Part shown: positions 36,540 through 45,022 of the stretch, piece after piece
Position numbering within the stretch: position 1 is the stretch's first letter
How the letters are laid out: the number at the start of each line of letters is the position of its first letter
Source of the DNA: RHKX01 sp963784885
GTDB taxonomy: Bacteria > Actinomycetota > Thermoleophilia > Solirubrobacterales > 70-9
Direction of reading: 5' to 3'
DNA: 64,000 nt
NCBI GenBank assembly: GCA_963784885.1
Contig: CAWATA010000001.1
Location: 11,118 to 75,117, forward strand
Notes under the pieces: generated by a model
The model's input: only the letters and a program-made list of their open reading frames with translations
Databases searched by the model: none
Told to the model about the DNA's origin: nothing
Translations under genes and position numbers: made by a program

Positions 36540-37163
36540 TCAGTCCTCGTTCCCGTCGGGTTCGCCGGCGATCTCGTCGATCAGCCGCTCGGTTTCGTCC
36601 GCGGCGGCGGCGATCAGCGCCGCGACCTCCTCGCGCCCCTCGGAGAAGCGGCCGAGGACGTGCCTGGAGACGATCTCGGGGTCGGTCGAGTCGGGCCGGC
36701 CGACCCCGATCCTGACACGCCGGAAGTCGCGGCTGCCGAGCCCGCGTTCGAGGCTCTTCAGTCCGTTGTGCCCGGCGACGCCGCCGCCGAGCTTCGTCCG
36801 GACCTCGCCGAACGGCAAATCGATCTCGTCGTGGAGCGCGATGACGCGGTCGAGCGGCACGCCGTAGGAACCGCGCGCGGGGCCGGCGGCGTTACCCGAC
36901 TCGTTCATGTAGGTCTGCGGCAGCAGAATCGCGGCGCGGGGCCCGCCGGGCCGGATCCTGCCGCTGGTCACGAGCCCGCCGAAGCGGCTCTTCGCGCGTG
37001 GCAGCTCCCAGCGCCCGCTCAGTGCGTCGGCGACCTCGAAGCCGGCGTTGTGGCGGGTTCCGGCGTAGCGACTGCCGGGATTGCCGAGGCCGACGATCAG
37101 GAAGTCGGCGGACCCGGAGTCCCCTGCGCCGCCGGAGCCACCGCGGCGGCCGAACCGGGGCAC
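36540..37163 (-). CDS. pth: Peptidyl-tRNA hydrolase
   Basis: 207 residues from a GTG at 37163. LIVGLGNPGSRYAGTRHNAGFEV holds the catalytic His in the RHNAG motif; LLPQTYMNESGNA, LHDEIDLPFGEVR, and GGGVAGHNGLKSLERGLGSRDFRRVRIG are the other Pth signatures. It frees tRNA from abandoned peptidyl-tRNA. The short Gly/Ser-rich N-terminal stretch is extra. The gene is one base from the hydratase and six bases downstream of rplY. Confidence 0.95.
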   Translation of the reverse strand: MPRFGRRGGSGGAGDSGSADFLIVGLGNPGSRYAGTRHNAGFEVADALSGRWELPRAKSRFGGLVTSGRIRPGGPRAAILLPQTYMNESGNAAGPARGSYGVPLDRVIALHDEIDLPFGEVRTKLGGGVAGHNGLKSLERGLGSRDFRRVRIGVGRPDSTDPEIVSRHVLGRFSEGREEVAALIAAAADETERLIDEIAGEPDGNED

Positions 37164-37169
37164 CGGCGA

Positions 37170-37862
37170 CTAGTCCTCGGAGCCCGAGTCGCCCTCGTCG
37201 CCGCCGGACTCCTCGGCGCCGGCCTCTTCGCCTTCGCCCTCGCCCTCGCCGACGAGCTCGGTCTCCTCCTCGACCTCGGGCTCCTCCTCGGCCACGCGGG
37301 GCGGGTTGAGCGTCGCGATCGTGATCTCCTCGGGCAGGTCGGCGGCGAACTTGGCGCCCTCCGGCGGCGTGATCGAGTCGAGCTGGATCGTGTCGCCGAT
37401 GGCCATGGCGGAGACGTCGACGACGAGCCCCTCGTCGGGGATGTCGGTCGGCAGCGCCTCGATCGTGATCTCGCGGGTGACGTGTTCGAGGATGCCGCCC
37501 TCCTTGACGCCTGGGGCATCCTCGACGCCCGCGAGCTCGATCGCGATGTCGGCCTGGATCTCCTGCTTGAGATCGACCTGCTGGCAGTCGATGTGGACGA
37601 GGTCGCCACGGACCGGGTGGCGCTGCTCCTCCTTGACGACGACCGGGACCTTCCCCTCCCCCTCGATGTCGAGGTCGAAGAGCGCATGGCCCTCGTTGAT
37701 GAAGAGCGACAGGTCATGGGCGTCGGCCTGGAACGGGCGCGCATCGGCGCCGCCGGTGTAGACGACTCCGGGCACGAGCCCCTGCCGGCGCAGGCGGCGC
37801 GCTGTGCGGGAGCCGAACTCGGTACGGCCGGAGACCTTGAAACTGGGACGGGTGGTGGCCAT
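37170..37862 (-). CDS. rplY: 50S ribosomal protein L25, CTC form
   Basis: 230 residues from the ATG at 37862. The N-terminal L25 domain has FGSRTARRLRRQGLVPGVVY and LVHIDCQQVDLKQEI; the C-terminal TL5/CTC domain has GVKEGGILEHVTREI, DIPDEGLVVDVS and GDTIQLDSI. A 45-residue acidic tail (EEEPEVEEETELVGEGE) follows, as in many actinobacterial versions. It binds 5S rRNA. The gene order rplY-pth is conserved. Confidence 0.94.
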   Translation of the reverse strand: MATTRPSFKVSGRTEFGSRTARRLRRQGLVPGVVYTGGADARPFQADAHDLSLFINEGHALFDLDIEGEGKVPVVVKEEQRHPVRGDLVHIDCQQVDLKQEIQADIAIELAGVEDAPGVKEGGILEHVTREITIEALPTDIPDEGLVVDVSAMAIGDTIQLDSITPPEGAKFAADLPEEITIATLNPPRVAEEEPEVEEETELVGEGEGEGEEAGAEESGGDEGDSGSED

Positions 37863-37918
37863 CGGGCAGGGCAGGATAGAGAGTTCGGGCGCTCGGGCGC
37901 CGCACGGTGCCGCGCCGC

Positions 37919-38662
37919 CTACTGCAGCAGGCGCGGGTCGTTGGAGACGATCCCGTCGACCCCGATGTCCCGCAATCTCGCGACGGCTCCTGCGTCGTCC
38001 ACGGTCCAGGCGATCAGCTCGATGCCGAGCTCGCCCGTGACCGCCGCGAGCCGCTCGGTCGCCAGCCGGTGGAAGATCCAGATCGCGGCCACGCCGATCT
38101 CGGGGGCCCGGCGGCGGGCGTGACCCGGGAAGCGGCGGCGCATCAGCTCGAGCGCGGCGCCGACCGCCGGGCGGGCCACGGTCGACCGGTCCCAGGGGCG
38201 GGTGACGAGCGGATAGGTCCAGCCGAGGCGAAGACCCGGCTCGAGCGCCGCGATCCGGGCGAGGCTCTTGACGTACATGGTCGAGACCATCGAGCGCTCG
38301 ACCAGACCGCGCTCCTGAAGCGCCCGTACGAGCTCGTCTTCGCGGCCGGCGAGCTTCAGGTCGCAGTCGATCTCGACCCGATCGAGCGGCGGGCGCGTGA
38401 AGGCGTCGAGCGCATCGGCGAGGGTCAGGACCGGACGCGTGGCGGCGTCGCGCCAGTCGTGGGCGACGACGAGGGGCGTCCGGCGGTCCGGTGGCAGGCC
38501 GGGGGCGCCGTCGCGAAGCCGGAGGACATCGAACTCGATCATGTCGACGCCGACCTCGACGGCACGCTCGAAGCTCGCGACGGTGTTCCCCTCGACGAGG
38601 TCGGCCGCACCCTTGTGCCCGACCCTGCGGATTGAAGGTTTCGGCGCCCGGGGGCCGCTCAC
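37919..38662 (-). CDS. Glycerophosphodiester phosphodiesterase
   Basis: 247 residues from a GTG that overlaps the upstream stop by four bases. RRVGHKGAADLVEGNTVASF with its His and Glu, VDMIEFDVLRLRDG, VVAHDWRDA and the C-terminal IAWTVDDAGAVARLRDIGVDGIVSNDP are the GDPD barrel motifs with catalytic histidines and metal ligands. It splits glycerophosphodiesters into glycerol 3-phosphate and an alcohol. No signal peptide, so probably cytoplasmic. Confidence 0.9.
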   Translation of the reverse strand: MSGPRAPKPSIRRVGHKGAADLVEGNTVASFERAVEVGVDMIEFDVLRLRDGAPGLPPDRRTPLVVAHDWRDAATRPVLTLADALDAFTRPPLDRVEIDCDLKLAGREDELVRALQERGLVERSMVSTMYVKSLARIAALEPGLRLGWTYPLVTRPWDRSTVARPAVGAALELMRRRFPGHARRRAPEIGVAAIWIFHRLATERLAAVTGELGIELIAWTVDDAGAVARLRDIGVDGIVSNDPRLLQ

Positions 38663-39024
38663 CGGCGTTCGCGGCGGCGCCGCGGGCGCTCGGACCCGCT
38701 CGAGGGCTCGTCATCCAGTGCCAGCTGCTCGGGGTCGGAACCGGAGCCGGCTGCAGGGCCGAGGCGCTCCAGCCGCTCGGTCACGAGCAGGCGCAGGATC
38801 GCGCCGGCGGCGGCGAGCAGGCCGGCCGCCGTGAGGCCGCCGGCGAGGGCGCCGAGGGCGGCGACCCCGCGTCCCTGCTTCTCGAGATCCTCGAGGATCG
38901 GCGCCGCATTCTCGGATCCGGCGACGACGATCGCAGCGACGACCGAGAGCAGGAGGACGATCCCGGCCACCCAGGTGAGACTCCGCGCGAGCAGCTCGTA
39001 CCACTCGAGGGTGGCGCGATTCAT
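38659..39024 (-). CDS. Small two-pass membrane protein, unknown
   Basis: 121 residues with two hydrophobic segments (LTWVAGIVLLLSVVAAIVV and a later LAGGLTAAGLLAAAGAILRLL) and an Arg-rich cytoplasmic tail. The stop overlaps the start of the GDPD gene, so the two are probably translated together. No family recognised. Confidence 0.6.
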   Translation of the reverse strand: MNRATLEWYELLARSLTWVAGIVLLLSVVAAIVVAGSENAAPILEDLEKQGRGVAALGALAGGLTAAGLLAAAGAILRLLVTERLERLGPAAGSGSDPEQLALDDEPSSGSERPRRRRERR

Positions 39025-39034
39025 GGCGTGAACA

Positions 39035-40606
39035 CTACTCGGAGGTCGCCTCAGGATCGGGGGTGCGCCCGAGATCGAGCACGGCGACGAGGAACCCGAT
39101 GACGGCGACCGCTGCGATGACGCGGAAGCTCGTTTGGACGCCCTGCGCGAACGACTCGCCGACCAGCTGCTCGATCTCCGCGGTCACCCGTGACGGCAGC
39201 CCGGCGAGCGCGTCGGCGGCCGCGTCGGTGCCGGCCAGGGTGCCGTGGAGGACGGCCTGCTCGTGACCGGTCAGAGTGACGCTGGTCTCGCTGCTGACGA
39301 GGTCGCCGAGCTGACTCTCGGAAGAGCTGGTGAAGATCGCAGTCGAGATCCCGAGTCCGACGGCGCCGCCTGCGATCTGGAACATGTAGACGATCCCGCC
39401 GGCGAGGCTGCTGCGAGCGGCGGAGAGGGCCGTGACGGCCACCGTCGTCACCGACGGGTAGAAGAGGCCGCAGCCGATCCCGATCCCGAGCAGCCCCGGG
39501 ACGACGTCGGCGTAGCCGGCGTCCGGGCCGATCAGGATCGCCAGCAGGATCGATCCGAGCGCGATCATGCCGGTGCCGGCGCCGACGACGACCCGCATCC
39601 CGACCTTGTTGTAGAGCGGGCCCGCGATGAACGACGTGAGCGCGAACGTTGCGAGCATCGGCAGCATCCCGAGACCCGCCTCGACCGTCGAGTAGTCGAG
39701 GATCTTCTCGAAGAACTGGGGCACGTAGAGCACCGCGGAGAAGAAGACCGCCGACAGCAGCAGGACCGTGAGGCAGGCCGCCCGGAAGCGCTTGTTGGCG
39801 ATGACGTCGGGTGGGATCAGCGCCCGGTCGCCGGCGCGGCGCTCGACCACCGCGAACGAGACCATCAGCACGGCTGCGACGACGAGCATCGCCAGGATGC
39901 GGACGTCGGTCCAACCCCAGTCGACCGCCTGGTCGAGCGCGAGCAACAGCAGGACGAGGCTGCCTGAGATCGTCGCCATTCCCGCGTAGTCGATCCGCTC
40001 GTCCTCCAGCTCCTGCGGCTGGTCGACGTAGCGCCAGGTCACGTACATCGCGAACGCGGCGATCGGGACGTTGAGGACGAAGATCCAGCGCCAGTCGAGC
40101 GCCTCGGTGAGGACGCCGCCGACGAGCGGGCCGACCGCGTTGCCGATCCCGGCGACCCCGAGGATCAGCCCACCCGCCAGCCCCGCCTTCGACTCCGGCA
40201 GCGCCGCGAAAGTCATCCCGAGGATCGCCGGCCACATCAGTGCGCCGCCGATCCCCATCCCGACGCGGGCGCCGATCAGGACGCCGAGGTCGGGGGCGAC
40301 GGCGCCGATCGCTGAGAACGCGGCGAAGAGGATCGAGCCGATGAAGAAGATCCGCCGGCGCCCGAACATGTCCGCGAGACGGCCGCCGGAGACGATCGCC
40401 ATTCCGAACACCAGCGCGTAGGCGTTGATCACCCACTGGACGCTGCCGACGTCGGCGTCGAGGTCGCCCTCGATCGCCGGCAGCGCCACGTTCAGGGCGG
40501 TGAAGTCGTTGGCGATGACGAAGACGCCGAGCCCCATCGCCACCAGGGCCATGAACGTCCCCGGTGCGAGCTTGTCGCCGTCCTCCGCGGTCGCTGCGCC
40601 TCCCAT
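39035..40606 (-). CDS. MFS multidrug exporter, DHA2 (EmrB/QacA) type
   Basis: 523 residues, 14 predicted membrane segments. Motif A is GGRLADMFGRRRIF between helices 2 and 3; motif D1 is in FVIANDFTALNVALPAIEGDL, with the Asp of helix 1 typical of drug/H+ antiporters; motif C is GLILGVAGIGNAVGPLVGG in helix 5. The start is the ATG at 40606. It exports unknown small molecules. It sits between prs and rplY, where most relatives have nothing. Confidence 0.9.
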   Translation of the reverse strand: MGGAATAEDGDKLAPGTFMALVAMGLGVFVIANDFTALNVALPAIEGDLDADVGSVQWVINAYALVFGMAIVSGGRLADMFGRRRIFFIGSILFAAFSAIGAVAPDLGVLIGARVGMGIGGALMWPAILGMTFAALPESKAGLAGGLILGVAGIGNAVGPLVGGVLTEALDWRWIFVLNVPIAAFAMYVTWRYVDQPQELEDERIDYAGMATISGSLVLLLLALDQAVDWGWTDVRILAMLVVAAVLMVSFAVVERRAGDRALIPPDVIANKRFRAACLTVLLLSAVFFSAVLYVPQFFEKILDYSTVEAGLGMLPMLATFALTSFIAGPLYNKVGMRVVVGAGTGMIALGSILLAILIGPDAGYADVVPGLLGIGIGCGLFYPSVTTVAVTALSAARSSLAGGIVYMFQIAGGAVGLGISTAIFTSSSESQLGDLVSSETSVTLTGHEQAVLHGTLAGTDAAADALAGLPSRVTAEIEQLVGESFAQGVQTSFRVIAAVAVIGFLVAVLDLGRTPDPEATSE

Positions 40607-40731
40607 GCGCCAGGACCCTATTAGTGCGGCGCGAGGGCCGATCGGCAGACCACGCGGCTCCGGCTCTTCGGAGTTCGCCGCGCGGCCCGCCGCTCGACCC
40701 TCTCCGAGGTACGGAAGCCCAACCCCCGGAT

Positions 40732-40815
40732 GGAGGAGACACACATGTCATCCCGTCCCGTACCACCGCGCCGCCCGGGGAGACCGGACGCGAAGCGGAG
40801 GATCTCCCCGGAGTT
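40732..40815 (+). repeat. Dispersed hairpin element, copy C
   Basis: Plus-strand orientation: GGAGGAGACACACATGTCA, then TCCCGTCCCGTACCACC, then a perfect 9-bp stem CCGGGGAGA/TCTCCCCGG (40775-40811) around CCGGACGCGAAGCGGAGGA, then AGTTATC. It fills the end of the prs-MFS gap. The rest of that gap (40607-40731) shows nothing else. Confidence 0.72.
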
Positions 40816-40817
40816 AT

Positions 40818-41891
40818 CTAGAACAGCTGGTTCTCGCCGGCGAAGATCTCGGACACGGAATCGTCGGTGAAGATCCGCCGGATCGAGTCGGCGAGCGTCT
40901 GGGCGGTCGAGAGGACGTGGATGTTCTCCGGGTGCCCGGGGCGGAGCGGGATCGTGTCGGTGACGATGATCTTCTCGATCTGCGAGTTCTCGTAGGCGAG
41001 CCGCTCGAAGGCCGGGCCGGAGAAGACGCCGTGGGTGGCGCAGGCGATCACGCGGGCAGCGCCCTCGTCGAGCACTGTCTTGGCGGCGGCGCAAAGGGTG
41101 CCGGCCGTGTCGATCATGTCATCCACGAGGACCGCGGTCTTGCCCTTGACGTCGCCGACCACGTAGCCGATCTCGGCGACCTGCTGTGCGGGCCGCTCCT
41201 TCTCCATGACCGCCCAGTGGGTGCCGACCTTGCGGGCGAAGTTGCGCGCGACCTTGACCCGGCCGGCGTCGGGGCTGACGATCACCAGCTCCTCGTCGAA
41301 GTGCTGGTCGATGAACCACTGGGTGAGCATCGGCATCGCGGTCATGTGGTCGACGGGGACCTCGAAGAAGCCCTGGACCTGACCGGCGTGGAGGTCCATC
41401 GTCAGCACCCGGTCGGTGCCGATCGCCTCGAGCGCCTTGGCGACGACGCGGGCGGAGATCGGCTCGCGGGGCAGCGACTTCTTGTCCTGGCGGGCGTAGC
41501 CGTACCAGGGCATGACGGCGATGATCCGGTGCGCGGAGGCGCCCTGAGCCGCGTCGATCATGCAGAGCAGCTCCAGCAGCGCGTCGTTCGGCGTCATTCC
41601 GGCGGCCTCGTTGGCGGCCGTCGACTGGACGATGAAGACGTCGGCGCCGCGAATCGACTCCTGGTAGCGGCAGTAGACCTCGCCGTTCGAGAAGGTCCGC
41701 AGGTCCGCCTGGCCGAGGTCGACGTCGAGCTGGCCGGCGATCTTCGCGGCGAGGGTGCCGGAGGCCCGCCCGCCGAACACCATCAGGCGCTTGCGGTAGT
41801 CCTGGCCGATCGAGCTGAGCGGGCGCGGCGAGGGTTCGTCCATGTCCGAAGGAGGATGTTCCAGGGTCATCGTCTTGGTGGGACCGCTCAC
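40818..41891 (-). CDS. prs: Ribose-phosphate pyrophosphokinase
   Basis: 357 residues. LMVFGGRASGTLAAKIA, MPWYGYARQDKKSLPREPISARVVA (ATP and catalytic regions), LTMDLHAGQVQGFF, IVSPDAGRVKVARNFA and the PRPP-binding loop VLVDDMIDTAGTL identify a class I enzyme. It makes PRPP for nucleotides, His and Trp. The GTG at 41891 overlaps the glmU stop; a later ATG at 41870 is possible but has no Shine-Dalgarno. The 25-residue N-terminal extension is longer than usual. Confidence 0.95.
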   Translation of the reverse strand: MSGPTKTMTLEHPPSDMDEPSPRPLSSIGQDYRKRLMVFGGRASGTLAAKIAGQLDVDLGQADLRTFSNGEVYCRYQESIRGADVFIVQSTAANEAAGMTPNDALLELLCMIDAAQGASAHRIIAVMPWYGYARQDKKSLPREPISARVVAKALEAIGTDRVLTMDLHAGQVQGFFEVPVDHMTAMPMLTQWFIDQHFDEELVIVSPDAGRVKVARNFARKVGTHWAVMEKERPAQQVAEIGYVVGDVKGKTAVLVDDMIDTAGTLCAAAKTVLDEGAARVIACATHGVFSGPAFERLAYENSQIEKIIVTDTIPLRPGHPENIHVLSTAQTLADSIRRIFTDDSVSEIFAGENQLF

Positions 41892-43285
41892 TTGTCTTCG
41901 TGTTCCTTGGCTTTCCGCTCGGCGTAACCCTCGATGTTGGTCTGCCGCGCTCGCGCGATCCCGAGCGCGCCCGGAGGGACGTCCTCGTCGATCACGGAAC
42001 CGGCGCCAGTGTAGGCGGAATCGCCGATTTCAACAGGCGCAACGAGTGTCGTGTCGACGCTCGTTCTCGCACCGTGCCCGATCTTTGTCCGGTTCTTGAC
42101 GAAGCCGTCGTAGTTGGCGGTGATCGTCGCTGCGCCGAGGTTGGTCCCGTCGCCGACGTCGGCGTCGCCGATGTAGGAGAGGTGCGGCACCTTCGTGCCC
42201 GCTCCGATCCGCGAGTTCTTGATCTCGACGAACGTGCCGGCCTTCGCCCCCTCGGCCAGCTCCGCCTTCGGCCGCAGGTAGGCGAACGGGCCGACGTTGC
42301 AGCGGTCGCCGACCGCGCACTCGACCAGGTAGGAGTGCGGGACGTTGACCTCGGCGCCGATGGCGGCGTCGATCATCGTCGTGTGCGGCCCGACCACCGA
42401 GCCGTCACCGACCCGCGTTCCGCCGATCAGCGAGCAACCCGGCTCGATTCGGACGTCGGAGCCGATCTCGACGTCGACCTCGATCCACGTCGAGTCCGGG
42501 TCGACGATCGTCACGCCGTCGAGCATGTGGCGCTCGAGGATCTGACGCCTGGCCTCGGCCTCGATGACGGCCAGATCGACCCGGGAGTTGACTCCGAGGA
42601 TCACGTTCGGATCGTCGGAGACATGGGCGACGACGCGGCCGCCGGCCGCCTTCAGCAGCGGCAGGACGTCGGGCAGGTAGTACTCGCCTTGGGCGTTGTC
42701 GTTGGAGAGATCGGGGAGCACGGCCGCCACCGCGGCGCCATCGAAGGCGTAGATGCCGGAGTTGATCTCGCGGATCTCGAGCTCCTCGGGCGTCGCGTCC
42801 CCGGCGGCCTTCGCCTCGACGATGCGCTCGACCTCACCGCCGTCGGGGCTCCGTACGACCCGCCCGTAGGTGCCGGCGTCGTCCAGCACGGCCGTGACGA
42901 CGGTTGCCGCGGCGCCGTTCCGCTCGTGGGTGGTGAGCAGGCCGTCGATCATCGCCGCCGAGACGAGCGGCACGTCGCCGCTGAGGACGACGACCGTCTC
43001 CGATTCGGCGACGACGTCGGCGGCAGCGCGCAGCGCCCCGCCGGTTCCGTTGGCCTCGGGCTGGGGGATGGCCTCGATCCCGTCGCCGAGCGCTCCGGAG
43101 ATGTCGCGGTCCGGGGAGACGATCACGCCGATCCGCCCGGCGCCGGCCTGCCGCGCCGCCTCGACCGGCCACGCAACGAGCGCTCGGCCGCAGACCGGGT
43201 GAAGCACCTTGGGCACGGCGGACTTCATCCGCGTGCCCTGACCGGCGGCCATGATCAGGACTGTCGGAGCACTCACTGCGCGCAT
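41888..43285 (-). CDS. glmU: Bifunctional UDP-GlcNAc pyrophosphorylase / GlcN-1-P acetyltransferase
   Basis: 465 residues. The uridyltransferase domain has LIMAAGQGTRMKSAVPKVLH, ANGTGGALRAA, VVVLSGDVPLV and REINSGIYAFDG. The left-handed beta-helix acetyltransferase has the hexapeptide repeats, GPFAYLRPKAEL, FVEIKNSRIG, and NYDGFVKNRTKIG. It makes UDP-N-acetylglucosamine for the cell wall and is co-transcribed with prs, as in most actinobacteria. Confidence 0.97.
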   Translation of the reverse strand: MRAVSAPTVLIMAAGQGTRMKSAVPKVLHPVCGRALVAWPVEAARQAGAGRIGVIVSPDRDISGALGDGIEAIPQPEANGTGGALRAAADVVAESETVVVLSGDVPLVSAAMIDGLLTTHERNGAAATVVTAVLDDAGTYGRVVRSPDGGEVERIVEAKAAGDATPEELEIREINSGIYAFDGAAVAAVLPDLSNDNAQGEYYLPDVLPLLKAAGGRVVAHVSDDPNVILGVNSRVDLAVIEAEARRQILERHMLDGVTIVDPDSTWIEVDVEIGSDVRIEPGCSLIGGTRVGDGSVVGPHTTMIDAAIGAEVNVPHSYLVECAVGDRCNVGPFAYLRPKAELAEGAKAGTFVEIKNSRIGAGTKVPHLSYIGDADVGDGTNLGAATITANYDGFVKNRTKIGHGARTSVDTTLVAPVEIGDSAYTGAGSVIDEDVPPGALGIARARQTNIEGYAERKAKEHEDK

Positions 43286-43328
43286 CGTATTGGCAGCGAG
43301 CGGAGTTGACGCCGCGACCGGACGCCGA

Positions 43329-43370
43329 ATCTCGCGAGATTGCAGAAACGTCTCCCCATGGGACGTTTCT
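43329..43370. promoter_or_regulatory. Palindromes between glmU and tRNA-Gln
   Basis: A perfect 12-bp palindrome, ATCTCGCGAGAT (43329-43340), lies 44 bases upstream of the glmU start. It is followed by a hairpin with arms AGAAACGTC and GACGTTTCT (43344-43370). The palindrome is operator-like for the glmU-prs transcript; no binding protein can be named. Confidence 0.45.
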
Positions 43371-43418
43371 GGGGCTTCGCGGAACGGGGCCTCACCTGCT
43401 CGTAGACTCGTCCCACCT

Positions 43419-43492
43419 TCCGGGGTGGTGTAGCTGGCTAGTCACGCGCGGTTTTGGTCCGCGAAGCGGGGGTTCGAATCCTCCCCCCGGAA
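43419..43492 (+). tRNA. tRNA-Gln (TTG)
   Basis: A 74-nt plus-strand cloverleaf: acceptor TCCGGGG/CCCCGGA, anticodon TTG in the loop TTTTGGT on a CGCGG/CCGCG stem, T-arm GGTTCGAATCC. It ends one base before the stop of the convergent PucR gene. No CCA encoded. Confidence 0.92.
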
Positions 43493-44728
43493 TCACTCGG
43501 CCTTCCGGCCTCCCTTGCCGCTCTTCGCCCGAGCCTCCTTAGCGGGGCCGCCTGGCGGCTGGATGCCGAGCACGCGCATCGCCTTCAGGCCGAGGCCGAG
43601 CTTCTCGCGGCCCTCGGTCGAGCTGAGATCGTGCCCGCAGAGCTCGCGGACGCGCTCGAGCCGGTAGCGAACGGTGTGGCGGTGGGTGAAGAGCGTCTCA
43701 GCCGTGGGGGTGACGTTGCCGTCGTTGTCGAGGTAGGCCTCGACGGTCGCCACGAGCTCGGTCTCGTACTGGTCGTCGTAGGCGGCGAGGGGGGCGACGG
43801 TCTCGTCGAAGAAGCGCTCGAGCTCGGCCGGGTCCTCGCTCATCGCCGGAAGCAGGAGGCGGTAAGAGCCGGTCTCCTCGAAGGCGAGCGGGGATGCGTC
43901 CTCCGACTCGGCGACGTTGGCGGCCATCAGCGCCTCCTTGCCGGCGCGGTAGATCTGGGACGCGTCCTCGGCGTGGCGGCTGTAGCCGACGGTCACCGAG
44001 AAGCCCGGGAGCGAACGCCGGAGCTCGTCCTCGATCGCCTTCGCGGCGCGCTCGATCGGGCCGGCCTCGGGCGCCGGAAGCAACATCGCCACCTCTCCCC
44101 CCTCCTCGCCGGTCGCCGTCGCGAGCGCCCCGCTGCTTCCCGAGCGGACGGCGCGGAGGACGAGCGTGAGCACGCGGGCGCGCCACTCTCCGGTCTGCGT
44201 CGAGTGCGGCACGGCGCGGGTGATGACGACGCCGGCGCCCGCCGACAGGTCGCTGCCGAGCTCGCCGGCGCGCGAGGTGATCTCGCCTGGATCAGCGAGC
44301 CGGCGCTCGAGCACCGCCCGGAGGAAGTCGCCCGCCGCCTCGTCGCTCGCCCATTCGGGGGAGCGGGCGCGTTCGACCTCGAGGCCGAGCAGCGTCGTGA
44401 CCATTCGCAGCGCCGGCGGAACGCCCTCGGCGCCCCCGCGACGCCGGTAGCGGAGCTCGCCGACCGCGACGTCGGCAACCCGCAGCTCGGCGGTGCTGAC
44501 GTCGGCGGCCGCAGCCAGCAGCTTCTCCTCCTCGGCGCCGGAGGCCGCGGCGACGGCGAGGACGGAGCTCGAGCGGTCGATCAGCACCAGGCTGGCATCG
44601 AGCGCGGCGGCGGCGGCCCGGGCGACCGCCGGCAGGCCCGCGCCGGACTCGATCGCCTCCGAGAGTGCCTCGAGGGAGCCGGCGGCGCCGGATGCCGCAG
44701 ACGGCGGGTCTGTCGTCTTCGAAGCCAC
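43493..44728 (-). CDS. PucR/CdaR-family transcriptional regulator
   Basis: 411 residues from a GTG at 44728. The N-terminal part has a GAF-like pattern (LDASLVLIDRSSSVLAVAA). A GGDEF-related middle region follows (VTVGYSRHAEDASQIYRAGKEAL). The C-terminal PucR helix-turn-helix is clear: LVATVEAYLDNDGNV, TAETLFTHRHTVRYRLERV. The family responds to small metabolites; the regulated genes are not evident from the neighbours. Confidence 0.85.
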   Translation of the reverse strand: MASKTTDPPSAASGAAGSLEALSEAIESGAGLPAVARAAAAALDASLVLIDRSSSVLAVAAASGAEEEKLLAAAADVSTAELRVADVAVGELRYRRRGGAEGVPPALRMVTTLLGLEVERARSPEWASDEAAGDFLRAVLERRLADPGEITSRAGELGSDLSAGAGVVITRAVPHSTQTGEWRARVLTLVLRAVRSGSSGALATATGEEGGEVAMLLPAPEAGPIERAAKAIEDELRRSLPGFSVTVGYSRHAEDASQIYRAGKEALMAANVAESEDASPLAFEETGSYRLLLPAMSEDPAELERFFDETVAPLAAYDDQYETELVATVEAYLDNDGNVTPTAETLFTHRHTVRYRLERVRELCGHDLSSTEGREKLGLGLKAMRVLGIQPPGGPAKEARAKSGKGGRKAE

Positions 44729-44797
44729 GGAAGCCTCAGATAGTACGGCGGCTCAGCCCGCTGGCCGGGGCCCACACGCCGCGGCGGATTCGGGTTC

Positions 44798-45022
44798 TCA
44801 GCCGAACAGCGTCGAGAGATCGTCCCAGTAGTAGACGATCGCCACGCCGATCGCGAGACCGACCCCGACCAGCGCTACGAGCACGATCAGTGACAGCGCG
44901 GCGGCCGTCGCCTTCTCCCAGCCGCGGGAGAACGAGCCGATCGCCGGCACGAGGATCAGGGTCGTGAACGCGATCAGAGTGATCAGCCCCGCACCGGCGA
45001 AGATCATCACCTCAGCGGACAT
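44798..45022 (-). CDS. Small two-pass membrane protein, unknown
   Basis: 74 residues from the ATG at 45022 (MSAEVMIF); a GTG three codons earlier is also possible. Two membrane segments (GLITLIAFTTLILVPAIG and LIVLVALVGVGLAIGVAIV) end with YYWDDLSTLFG. The start overlaps the end of the DedA-PAP2 gene, so they are likely translated together. Confidence 0.6.
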   Translation of the reverse strand: MSAEVMIFAGAGLITLIAFTTLILVPAIGSFSRGWEKATAAALSLIVLVALVGVGLAIGVAIVYYWDDLSTLFG

